30,929 nt of DNA from Rhizophagus sp. LPA8_4_AMF (GCA_021464525.1 JADRCO010000560.1:1-30929), one strand, 5' to 3'. Counted from the first letter of the stretch, positions 21,335 to 30,876 are shown. Program-made: numbers and translations. The notes: generated by a model not told the origin, from the sequence alone.

Positions 21335-22311
21335 ATGAAAGGGGTAACATTAACAAGTGCATTTGTTTTATTTTTCTCAATAATTTGGTTTGTAAGTAAT
21401 AGAATATAAAAATTTACAAAAGTTTTTTAAGTCCTTTTAATAATAAAGTCCTTTAAAAAAAAATTAGGTATTTCTACGTGCAAAACCACCAACTTTTTTT
21501 TTATTGCAATTTTCTCATGTAACGAACGATATTTTCGAAGAAATTAACAATATTGAACTTCCAAGTAAAAAAAAAATTTATTCATTCATTAAATTCATTT
21601 TCGTGAAATAATATTAATCAAATTACCATTATAGTCAAATATACGGCCATGATAGAACATACAGTAACATGTCGTATAATGGCAAATAAGATTCAGAGGA
21701 ATCCAATATTTAATTCTCATGGTGGTGCTCAAATGGAAAAAAGATTACGTGAATTTGGAGAACGAATCAGAGAATCCGGTCATTTAATACAAAAAATGTA
21801 TAGTAAAGGTTCAACAGTATATAAATCATTTGATGTAGAAGTCAAAGCGATGATTTATCGATTAAATCCAAGTAATATACGAAAAGGTGATGCGAGATAT
21901 TTTAAAGAAAGATTAAATGTGTTAATAAAAAAAATTAGAGAATTTAGAATATTAGTTCGACAAACTTATAATTCTATACAAAAAGCAGAAAATGATGGAA
22001 ATGATACAGCAGATTATATTTCTGATGAGTTAAAAAAAGTTACAACTTTTAATATAGATGATGAAGTAGATATTGCAGGAGTTAAAAAAGAACTTGATGG
22101 GATTAATAATATTTTAAATCATTTACGTGATAATTATGGTAATTTAGGTAAGATGGAAAAAATTTTAAAGGATTGTGAAAATAAATTAACAGATATTTAT
22201 GATGAACTTGATGATAGATATGATGATATAAATGAATTTACTAAAGAAGGTCTTGAATCTTTAAAATTTATTGATAATTTAAAGAATAGATTTGTTACTG
22301 ATATAATGTAG
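21335..22311 (+). CDS. Tandem family member E: short head, C-terminally reduced
   Basis: Exons 21335-21391, 21468-21564 and 21635-22311 give 276 residues. There is almost no cytosolic head: MKG is followed at once by a hydrophobic segment (VTLTSAFVLFFSIIWFVFL), which could be a signal anchor or a cleavable signal peptide. The linker ends EEINNIELP. The domain starts MIEHTVTCRIMANKIQRNPI and continues MYSKGSTVYKSFDVEVKAM and YFKERLNVLIKKIREF, very like A. The GYI-DGLREAEKFI segment is altered (DYISDELKKVTTF), and the C-terminus stops early (FIDNLKNRFVTDIM) compared with the KESHYKFIRKSL-type end of others. The stop codon coincides with the start of the spacer element shared with the D-E gap, as if the 3' end were replaced at the duplication junction. 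Function unknown. Confidence 0.82.
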
Positions 22312-22319
22312 TGACGTCA
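22312..22319. promoter_or_regulatory. Candidate bZIP (CRE) palindrome TGACGTCA
   Basis: A perfect 8-bp ATF/CREB-type palindrome lies directly after the stop codon of E and 216 bp before the start of F. The equivalent position after D has the variant TGACGTAA. It could be a regulatory site for the downstream gene or a chance match. No binding evidence is available. Confidence 0.35.
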
Positions 22320-22367
22320 TTAAATTTCTGATAAATATAATAAAGCTAGCTATATTTAGTTATATAA

Positions 22368-22488
22368 AAAGTTGTACGACAGTTCGTTAGTTCTCTTTTT
22401 GTTTTTAAATCGTGGATTTTTTAATGAAATTTTTATGTTTGATTTTTTAAAGTTGTGCAACAGTTCACAGTTCCTCTTCTTTTTTTTA
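22368..22488 (+). repeat. Direct repeat in the E-F spacer
   Basis: The string aaagttgtacgacagttc, followed by a pyrimidine-rich run (22368-22406), recurs as aaagttgtgcaacagttc plus pyrimidine run at 22449-22488, about 81 bp later. The second copy lies about 50 bp upstream of the start codon of F, so the repeat may contain promoter sequence. Confidence 0.65.
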
Positions 22489-22535
22489 ATTTTTTGACGA
22501 ATATTTTTTTAAACTTTTTCATTTTTACAATCGAT

Positions 22536-23530
22536 ATGAAAAGAGTAATAACCAGTGTAATAGTTTTGATTGTCGCTGTAATTTTTTATTTTGTAAGTTT
22601 ATAAAGAATTTTTTTGTTTTTATAAAATACATGGAATACATACTTACAAACATATACTTTTAGGTATATATAAAAAATAATGTATCTTTTTTTCAAAAAT
22701 TTTCTACTACAACAAATGATGCTTTTGAAGAAATTAATAAATTATCACTTCCAGGTAAGCTTTCATGTGAAATATATATATATATACATATATTATAATT
22801 AATTTTACCTTTTGTTTCAGCCGCAAATACAGTTATGGAACATTCTATTGCATTTCGTAAAGTAGCGAATATGATTCAAAGAAGTCCGGCATTTGAATTT
22901 CATGGATGTCAAATATCAATGGAATTACGTAAAATTGAAAGTAAAATAGCCATAGTTGGCAATTCATTCATAGAATTTTATAGCGAAGGATCTAAAATAT
23001 ATGAAACATTTGATGAAGAAATTGGAAATATTATAAAACGGGTAGATTCGAAATTTTTGATTTATTTACAAAATGATAATTATACACAATATTTTGATGA
23101 AAGATTAAAAATATTGATAAAAAAGATCAAAGAATTTAAGAAATTAGTGGATAATGGACGGAATTCTATATTTGATATAGTAGATAATAATGATAGTAAT
23201 TTTGAAGATGGAATAAAAGGAGCCGAAGAATTTATTAAAAATGGGGAATGTGATTCAAAATATTTGGTTGATATAATTAAAGCCAAAAGGGAACTTGAGA
23301 TCGTTAATCACATATTAAATCATTTTATTAATACTAAAGGTAATCTAGATAAGATGAGTAAAATTTTAAATAGTTATCAAGCTGATTTGTTGAATGTTTC
23401 CGATGAAATTAAAAAAGCTAGTAAATTTGAAGTTGCTAGAGAAGATCTTAAACATTTAAGATTAGCCTTGGATATTTTGAAAGAGAGTCATTACAAATTT
23501 ATCCGAAAATCACTTAATTGTTCTTTGTGA
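22536..23530 (+). CDS. Tandem family member F: short head, full domain
   Basis: Exons 22536-22592, 22664-22754 and 22821-23530 give 285 residues. MKR is followed by a hydrophobic stretch (VITSVIVLIVAVIFYFVYI) that acts as signal anchor or signal peptide. The linker ends EEINKLSLP and the phase-1 intron follows in the family position. The domain starts MEHSIAFRKVANMIQRSPAF and continues FYSEGSKIYETFDEEIGNII, YFDERLKILIKKIKEF, EDGIKGAEEFI, NLDKMSKILNSYQADLLNVS and DLKHLRLALDILKESHYKF. First exons of E and F have the same length (57 nt) and layout, so they probably derive from one duplication. Function unknown. Confidence 0.84.
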
Positions 23531-24177
23531 ATTGTACTTTTTGTAAATTTGATTGATTGAAATATTTGTTTCTTATAAAGTAGTTACATCACATGACTAT
23601 ATCAATTATTTCTTTTTTTATAAAACATCCCATATAAGGATTAAAAAGTAAATAAATAAAAATAAAAAAAATTGTACGAATTATAATTAACTAATTATCA
23701 ATGTGGCACTATCTATTGTCAATAAATATATTGTCCCTAGAAAAGAAACAATGATTTTCGTATTAAAAAAATAAAATTGTCTAGATTTTCTTAGAATTGT
23801 CCGCCATTTTATATTAAAATTTAGAATTTGTAATGGGTTCTGCCAATTCTAGTATTGTATTTATTTGTATATACACTATAATACTATAACATTTCCCCTT
23901 TTTCCTTTTTAAATAAAGCAATAATGAATTAACAACGATTTAATGTATTTTTCGATCATTTTGATTGGTTCATCAAACCTTTATAACCTTTACGTTATTT
24001 TTTTCATATAAAAAATCATCAAATACATCAAATTTTACAAATTTCTTTCTTATTTCCTTTTGATTCCTTTCCTGAATAATTTGAATTTTATTTTATTTTA
24101 TTTTTTTTTGTCCTGGAGATATTATATAATCTGCGTGGTTGTACTTACATTCTTTTCTCTAATAGTTTTAAAACATC
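23531..24177. other. Intergenic, nothing recognised
   Basis: 647 bp of AT-rich sequence closing the tandem cluster on the right and preceding the TLC gene. No family remnant, RNA gene or repeat stands out. T/C-rich tracts at 24030-24115 may belong to the downstream promoter. Confidence 0.5.
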
Positions 24178-25178
24178 ATGTCATCCAACAAATCATCTTC
24201 CTTAACAAATTCTTCATATTCAAATTTATTTACAATTCCTAACGCTTCTTTACTTACAAATTCTTTCTTATTCTCTTCAACATTACTATTAACAAGTTTT
24301 ATTTTTTTTACAAAAAATAAAAATAAACAACAAAAAGCATGGTTTTTAACATTTATAACATCAATAGTAATGACATTAGGTTCAATACCATTCTTATATC
24401 AATTGATTTTTAATGCTAATTGGAATGTTAATAATCTACCAAATGAATCAACTTTATCTATAATATTGGTTGGATTTTTTATGACTTATTGTATAATTGA
24501 TATATTATTGGGTAAATTCTTTTATGAAAATGAAATTAGTAATATATCCAATATGAAAGGTTATTTACATCATATGATTTATCTTGTACTATCGAGTTTT
24601 GTGATTTATAATCAAAGAACAGAAATATTTTGTTTAATGTCTATTTTTGAGGTAAATTTATCAGTCAATAATTTTTAAATAATTTTCAATTATATCAGCT
24701 TCTTTTTTTTTTAGTAATTTTTATGAAATTAATGAAATTAAATTTCCATATCTTCTCTCTAAAAAAATAGGCTTCAACACTTGTTCTAGCAACTGGAAAA
24801 ATCAATAACAAATCTCCTAAACAAGATCTTTTATATGCAACAACATTCGTTTCAACAAGATTATTATTTCATGCTATAATGATATACCTTTATTTTAATT
24901 ATCATCAATCAAAATCAATTTGGTTGATATTATCCTTTCTTTATCCCCTTCATTGTTATTGGTTTTATGGTTTTATTAGACAAAAAGTTTATGCAAGAAA
25001 TCAACAAAGAAAATTATCTCAATATAATAAAATGTTTTTTAGTAAAAAAGAATTAGAAGAAGCTTTAAACCAAATTCAACCTAAACCTAAACATTATTTC
25101 TTAGAAAAAGATGATAATGATTATTTTTCGGAAGTAGAAGAAAGAAGATCAAATATATTATTCACTTTAATATATTAG
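24178..25178 (+). CDS. TLC-domain (TRAM-LAG1-CLN8) membrane protein
   Basis: Two exons (24178-24651 and 24771-25178, phase-0 intron) give 293 residues. After a Ser/Asn-rich N-terminus come seven hydrophobic segments at about 25-45, 56-78, 93-116, 127-145, 149-166, 180-203 and 210-230. The TLC signature is visible in the central helices: a YxxxDILLGKF-type segment (TYCIIDILLGKFFYEN), the double histidine YLHHMIYLVLSSFVIY, then an acidic helix (LMSIFEASTLVLATGK) and TTFVSTRLLFHAIMIYLYF. The layout matches the TMEM56/TLCD group rather than ceramide synthases, which carry a longer Lag1 motif. Relatives act in ER or plasma-membrane lipid handling, and the substrate here cannot be told. The hydrophilic tail (KKELEEALNQIQPKPKHYFL) is probably cytosolic. 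Confidence 0.78.
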
Positions 25179-25589
25179 TTATTGAAGTGATTGATTAGAA
25201 AATTAACAATGTAGATACTAACTATTGGGAATATAAATGGGGAAATTTATGTATATATTATTATTATTATTATTTATTCAATCTTGTATTCATTTCATTA
25301 ACTCGGACTTTTGTACAGACATTTTTAAATTAAATATATTTATTTATTTACTTATTTTAAAATATATTCTAATGTGCTACATATATGATTTTTATTTGTC
25401 ATTTAAAACGCGTAAACATGATAAAAAATATGAATGATAAATTTTAACAACTCATTGTAAAGGGTGTATAGGGTGTACGTAAATTTTCATATTACAAGAA
25501 ATTGATCGGCAATACGCATTACATATAATTGAATCAAGTCCCTATGATTATTGTATAACTGACTCTTTTTCTTATCGATAGTTAAAAAA
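25179..25589. other. Intergenic between TLC gene and MED9
   Basis: 411 bp, AT-rich. An ORF at 25237-25437 (66 codons, hydrophobic start from an ATT/TTA repeat run) looks like composition, not a gene. No other feature. Confidence 0.45.
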
Positions 25590-26504
25590 ATGCAAAGCTA
25601 CTCTTCATTTGATTCTACGGTTTTAGTAACACCGGGAAGTAGTTTTATGTTATCACAATCTCAACCACAAACACCAGTAACAGCAACAGGAAGTACCTCT
25701 GAAATAGATCGTTTTCCAAGAGAAGAATTTTCATTCCTGCCACATATTTTACAAATTCTTGATAAAGTAGAAACAGGTAAAAATGAACAAGAAATAAAAG
25801 CAATGGTACAGTAAATTTTATGTTAATTTACCGAATTATTTTATCAGGAATCAGAATTAATATTTTTCTTTTTTGTTTTTAGATGAGAAAATTAAAAGAT
25901 AAAGTTCATCGATGTCAAAAAGTATTAGACGATTTACCTGGAGCTGATTTATCAAGAGAACGACAAGAAAGATTAAGAAATGAAGACAAAGAAATATTAG
26001 AAAATAAGAAGTTTGTAGTTTTAAAACTAATAGTTTTTAAATGATGTGAAATAGTTGATTTAAATTTTTTTTTTTTATTAATGTTCAATTTAGGAAAAGG
26101 CGTCAAAGATATTTAGGATTACAAATTTTTCAAACTGCAGCTTCAATATATTATAATAATCAAAATAATCAAAATATTCAAAGTAATCCACCTAATCCAG
26201 ATAATCCAATTAATCCACTTGATCAATCTAATCCAATTAATCCACTTGATTCAATTAACCCACTTGATTCAATTAATCCACTTGATTCAATTAATTCACT
26301 TGATTCACTTGATCCAATTGACTCACTTAATTCACTTGATTCACTTAATTCAATTCTTCCACTTGATTCACTTAATACACTTGATTCATTAAATCTGATT
26401 AATTCACCTAATTCATCAAATCAAATTAATTTACTTGAATCACTTGATTCATTTGATGCAATTAATTCACTTGAACTTGAATCAATTAATCAAATTAATC
26501 CTGA

Positions 26505-26535
<31 letters not shown>

Positions 26536-26589
26536 GTAAATACTGTTCCAACAGAAGATAATAATCAGATGGACACTACCGAAGGTTAA
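25590..26589 (+). CDS. MED9: Mediator complex subunit 9, with repeat-rich C-terminal tail
   Basis: Exons 25590-25805, 25883-26010 and 26094-26589 give 279 residues. After a Ser/Gln/Pro/Thr-rich N-terminus, residues about 43-118 carry the MED9 helical hairpin: FSFLPHILQILDKVETGKNE, then MRKLKDKVHRCQKVLDDLPG, ADLSREQ-like ADLSRERQERLRNEDKEILE. In Mediator, Med9 forms part of the middle module with Med1, Med4 and Med7, helping link activators to RNA polymerase II. From about residue 135 the protein leaves the family: an Asn/Ile/Pro/Leu/Asp/Ser tail of imperfect INPLDS hexapeptides, followed by ten Thr from an (act)n run. Fungal Med9 is usually short (yeast 149 residues), so the tail nearly doubles it. 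The assignment rests on the central 75 residues. A decayed partial copy lies 1.6 kb downstream. Confidence 0.75.
26198..26500 (+). repeat. Coding hexapeptide repeat (INPLDS-type) in MED9 tail
   Basis: An 18-bp unit of the form cttgattcaattaatcca, encoding LDSINP, recurs with 9- and 18-bp variants over about 300 bp. A separate pure act triplet run encoding Thr follows at about 26503-26535. All changes preserve the reading frame. Confidence 0.88.
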
Positions 26590-27354
26590 AATAAAGGTTG
26601 TTTTTTAAGATGATTTTTCTCTTGATGAAAATTAATAATAGATTTATAATTATTAAATAATTAATTTAATTTAACTAATGTATTAGTTATAAAGTCTTTA
26701 TTCTTTATTGGATTAGATAAACTAATTTTATGATAAGTAAACCATTAGAAAAGCTATTCATTTTATTAATAAATATAAAAAAATAATATTTTTTTTTTAC
26801 ATTTTTTTAAAATAAAAAAAATTGTATTTATCATCAAGCGTAAGCAATTTTGCTACTAACAAATGCATTTGGTTTATTTACAATAATATCTTCCAAGGCA
26901 GCTCATTATATAAATCCAATTTCTATTCCACGGAGATTTTTTGGATATCCCGTATTTATAATTTACTCCTTTCACGATTAACTGATAGTCATTGAAACAC
27001 AGAGGATCCCTGAAGTATCGATCTCACGTAATTCTAGATCCTCCTCTATTGAATCATAACTATGGAGTTGGCTGTTATGAACACGTCATATGTAACAATA
27101 TTATTTTCGTTATAATTTATTTAATATAAGATTATTTTATAAAAAAAAATATACTTGAATTTCTTAAAATATATTCGATATATTTTTAATTTATTTTAAA
27201 TATATTTTAGTAAAAATATTTTTATATATTTGACCCTTTGGGTTTAATTAACTAATCCATTAAATAATAATCCTGAGCCTAATCCTAACACTAAACCTAA
27301 TGCTAATCTCTAAATTTACTATAGAATCTATATACTTAAGTATCACCATATAGT
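26590..27354. other. Intergenic, AT-rich
   Basis: MED9 3' flank without recognised genes. At about 27275-27313 there is a clean 6-bp periodicity of the type (a)cctaa (cctaat, cctaac, actaaa, cctaat, gctaat). It resembles a degenerate telomere-type repeat but may equally be a decayed Asn/Pro-coding repeat. Confidence 0.45.
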
Positions 27355-27590
27355 TACAAATAGATATTTCCTTTTTAAAAAAAGAATTTTTATTTTTATT
27401 ACATATTTTACAAATTTTTAATAAAGTAAAAATAGATAAAAAATAAAATTCAATGAATTATTTTATAAGAAATTAAACCCAAGAAAAAGAATTATTTTAT
27501 ATTTTATTTTTAAATAAAAAAAGTTTGTTAAAATTAAAAAATATATTAATTTACCTGAAGCTAATTTAAAAATAATAAAAAAAAGGTTTA
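27355..27590 (+). pseudogene. Decayed partial duplicate of MED9
   Basis: The stretch 27372-27439 aligns without gaps to MED9 exon 1 at 25713-25780. By hand count there are 15 differences in 68 bases, and every one is C-to-T or G-to-A relative to MED9. The copy continues through intron-like sequence (gaattattttat shared, near 27455) into exon 2-like sequence (atttacctgaagctaattta near 27549 versus gatttacctggagctgattt at 25931). Because intron sequence is present, this is a DNA-level duplication rather than a retrocopy. Several stops make it non-coding. The region between has been shortened by deletions. Confidence 0.8.
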
Positions 27591-27727
27591 AAATTTAAAT
27601 GCATTTGCATTTAATTGCACCTTCTATTATATAATATTTTTTTAAATTTTGATTAGCTAATTATTTATATTTAATTCAGATAGATTTTTGATTTTTTTTT
27701 TTATTTTTATAGGAATAGCTTTTTGTT

Positions 27728-28260
27728 TTAAAGATCAAGATAAGTAAAAGAGGAATTTTTTTTTGTTTATTTATTTATAAATATACTAACATTCTTTTAA
27801 TTAATTTTTTTTTTATAAAGATAAAAAGTAAATGAGAAGAAGTGTTTTTTTTTTTATTTATTTTGTTTAAAAATATTAATATATTGATTTTTTTTTATAG
27901 AAACACTTTTTGAAAAGGAAATGGACTCTTGAAAATAAAAGGTAAAGAAAGGAGAAGTTTTTTTTCATTTATTTATTTAGAAATATTACTAATATTCATG
28001 AAGTTGAAATAAACTCCTGAAAATAAAAGATAAAGAAGTGAATTGTTTTTTTTGTTTATTTCATTTAGAAATATTATTAATGTTTTTTTAATTATATTTT
28101 TTTTGTAAAAACATTTTTTGATAATGAAATGAACTCCTAATGTTAAAAATAAAGAAGTAGAAAGTGTTGTTTTGTTTATTTTGTTTAAAAAATTACTAAT
28201 AATTTGTTTTATAAAAATACTTTTTGGAAATAAAATGAACTTACAAAGAATAAAAAAAGG
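27728..28260 (+). repeat. AT-rich minisatellite, about five units of about 85-120 bp
   Basis: Imperfect tandem units share the order: a t(a)aaagaag-type purine block, a long T-run with gtttattt, a (t)ttagaaatatta block, often a second T-run with acattttttg, and a gaaatgaactcctg-like end. Recognisable unit starts are near 27735, 27830, 27936, 28020 and 28141. Units differ by point changes and T-run length, and none has a continuous reading frame. Confidence 0.7.
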
Positions 28261-28320
28261 GTATAAATGAGCATTTAATTAGTCATATTTAACTTGGCTT
28301 ATAAAAAATTTTATCCACTA

Positions 28321-28372
28321 TTTCTGTAAAATTTCTGTAAAAATAAGCCTTTTACAGATTTATTTACAGAAA
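28321..28372. repeat. Long imperfect hairpin (CTGTAAA inverted repeats)
   Basis: The left arm 28321-28342 (tttctgtaaaatttctgtaa...) pairs with 28350-28372 (...tttacagatttatttacaga...) around a short loop. An outer ggcttat/ataagcc pair (about 28296 and 28343) adds further dyad symmetry. It may be a foldback or MITE remnant, or a cruciform-prone site. Confidence 0.5.
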
Positions 28373-29730
28373 ATGTAAATAATTTGATAAATTCCATAAT
28401 ATAAGGTTATTGATTTCAGAAATACATGAAATATAAAAAAATATATCAACTTTTTTTACAGGATAGCTGGATGGATTACATTATAATATAATATTATTTT
28501 GTATTATAAAAATAATTTGTTAATAAATGATTATAATACAACCTTTAAAAAAAAAATTTTGTGTTTGTATCATTTATCCCTGTATTTGTAAGTCTTAAAA
28601 GGCATAATTACCTGTTAATTTTCAGTAATTCTTTTCAAAATACCTCCAAAAAACTCCTCTACAACTCCTTCTAAATCAACTAGAAGACAAAAAATGAGAA
28701 GTAATAAGCCACTAAAGAAAGTTATTGCTACAATTCCTCTTGATAAATTACCTAATCATACAAAACTACTATTAGGTTTCTTAGACTTTTCTAATGTTCT
28801 CATCTCTTTTATTATAATCTACTATAATGAATCAAGTTTGAATTATTTTTATTTTTATTTTATTAATAAAGTAAAAACAATGTCAGCAAACAACTATATA
28901 GAAACTTGATACAATAATCAAAAAGTAGTGCAAAAAAAAACTGACCAACTAAGTCACCCAAAGACCACCTCACTTAGGTGGAAAAAATTAACAGCCAAAG
29001 AAGCCCCAAAGATTGAATTATTTCAAATACAGAAATATGAATACATGATCACACATGATCACATGATGCCATTGTTTGTTTAAATGATCGACTTGAAGTA
29101 TACTATGACATAATTCTTTATTATCGGCAAAGCTGTTCCGCACGGCGCATATATCGCGAATTATTCAAGGATAATGTTCGGTATAATTATTTAGTATATT
29201 GAGAATGACCGATTATATGACCTCCCTTGGACTTTTATCTAATCATTTTTATTATGCCCGAATTTGGTAACCATATGTTTTATCGTCCGACAATTGCCGA
29301 AATGGGGTTCATTTAATTTTAATAATTATTTGAATCAAGTGATATAAATGTTTACATTCATTTATTCATTGGGTATTACTAAATGTTTATCAAATAAATA
29401 AAATTCCTTTATAAATTAATTAACAAGTCTCTCAAGTAATAGCAATTTGAAAAATTAAAATTTGCGTAAATCCAAAATCCTACACGAAATTATCCTAAAC
29501 TATGTGTATTAATTCATCTTAAAAACTAATTAACTAATATAAAAGTTAATATTAACTAAATAGTCTTAATTTGAACTTAGCATTTATTCATCATATCAGT
29601 CAAATTCATTTCCGAATTTGTTAATAATTTTCGAAAGCTTAAATACTAGTCAGCTTTTTTTGATTTGAGGTTATATAATCACATAATATTTAATAAGTTC
29701 ATCAGTAGTTCACCCAACCATTCCTAAAAA
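28373..29730. other. Gene-poor AT-rich region with one possible coding fragment
   Basis: The only coding-like stretch is about 28630-28909, where, after a possible splice acceptor (ttttcag at 28618-28624), a frame reads FKIPPKNSSTTPSKSTRRQK, then MRSNKPLKKVIATIPLDKLP. I do not recognise it, and the end degenerates into Phe/Tyr-rich sequence. A small perfect stem (CCACCT-cactt-AGGTGG) lies at about 28965-28981, and catgatcaca repeats near 29044-29070. The right end holds the promoter of the Cys-rich gene. Confidence 0.4.
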
Positions 29731-30374
29731 ATGAGTTACAATGCCTCTTCCCGTCCTCCACCATATCATGCTACAATATGTGCCCGGGTTGGATGTCAGA
29801 ATTCCTGTCTTGTGAATACCAATAACATAACTTATCTCTTCTGTAGTGTCAACTGTGCTAAACTTTATCAAAGAGACATGACTCTAACAAGATGCAATAC
29901 TTGTCAGAATCAATTCTACGGCACGATGTGCCCTTATTGTTCGCATTCTTCTTGCATACGAGGTTCTCGACAGCAACGACGAAATATTAGGCTTGAAAGT
30001 GCACATTATTCAATTTCTGTCCAGGAAAATACTGTAAGTATTAATATGTTAGATATATGTTTGATATGTCTTCCATGAATTATTATAGCGAATTATGCTA
30101 AGTAATATTCTAAATAATTTATTATTTGGTGTAAACAGCCATTGTTGCAATCTCAATCGTAAGTATTTTGCATTACTGTAGTTCGTTCGTGTATTTGAAA
30201 CCAAGATTTGATTATTTTTTATTCAATAGTTACAATAACGACAATGATGAGTGTGGAGAATTTATCGGTGGATGTTGCGGATGTTGTTGCATAATCATTA
30301 TTTTAATTCTTGTATTTCTCTCTGGGGTTTGGTCAGCAAATCATATACATATTCATGATTTGTTATTCCCTTAA
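29731..30374 (+). CDS. Cys-rich zinc-finger protein with C-terminal membrane anchor
   Basis: Exons 29731-30033, 30139-30158 (20-nt microexon) and 30230-30374 give 155 residues. Two probable zinc sites are visible. The first is C22-x3-C26 with C38-x3-C42 (CQNSC...FCSVNC, a TRASH/MYND-like knuckle). The second is C55-x2-C58 with C67-x2-C70 (CNTC...CPYC, a zinc-ribbon). After a basic stretch (RGSRQQRRNIR) and an acidic Asn/Asp linker comes ECGEFIGGCCGCCC, directly before a hydrophobic segment (IIIILILVFLSGVW) and a His-rich tail. The Cys cluster next to the membrane segment suggests S-acylation. The predicted form is a cytosolic zinc module tethered to a membrane by its C-terminus. I do not recognise a specific family. 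The microexon is supported because it restores the frame into the Cys-cluster exon. Confidence 0.7.
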
Positions 30375-30876
30375 ATAATTTGCCATTTAAAAGTATACCG
30401 ATTTCAAATATATATATATATATTATAAACCAGATTGTCAATATTTCATAATATTTAAATATCTTTTTCAGCTCTTTTCCAATCTAGCTAATGAATGAAT
30501 ACGATAGTATAGTAATAATTAAAATTGTATATAATTAGAAAATTACATTTATTCTCTTTATTCTCGTAAAGTCGCGTCATGTTCCATATGATCTGAATTA
30601 ATTTATTAACGAAATTATTTTTTAAAGTCTGTGTCTTAAATATTTATCTAAATAATGATTCTTCCCTTAAACTGTCAAGTTGTATTATTCATTCAGTTTA
30701 TTAATTATATAAAATAGAAAATTAATAATACAAAACCTCATCTCCATTTATTAATTCTGTGCCATATGCCCGACGCATTTTAATTCCTGTCTTTATCCCA
30801 TTGGTATTATGTATACACCGATGTTAATTACTCCACAAAAAGTACACTATAAATCTATAAAATGCATCGGCGTGTA
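30375..30876. other. 3' flank, AT-rich
   Basis: About 500 bp without genes. There is a (ta)n run at about 30410-30424. An imperfect inverted repeat (tacaccgatg near 30812 against catcggcgtgta near 30865) directly precedes the transposon-like end. Confidence 0.45.

Noticed and set aside
25237..25437. 66-codon frame resembling a small secreted protein
   Set aside because: The hydrophobic start comes from an ATT/TTA triplet run. No conserved feature follows, so composition explains it.
27275..27313. Internal telomere-like CCTAA repeat
   Set aside because: The 6-bp period is real, but the units are too degenerate and few to call telomeric. A decayed coding repeat is equally likely.
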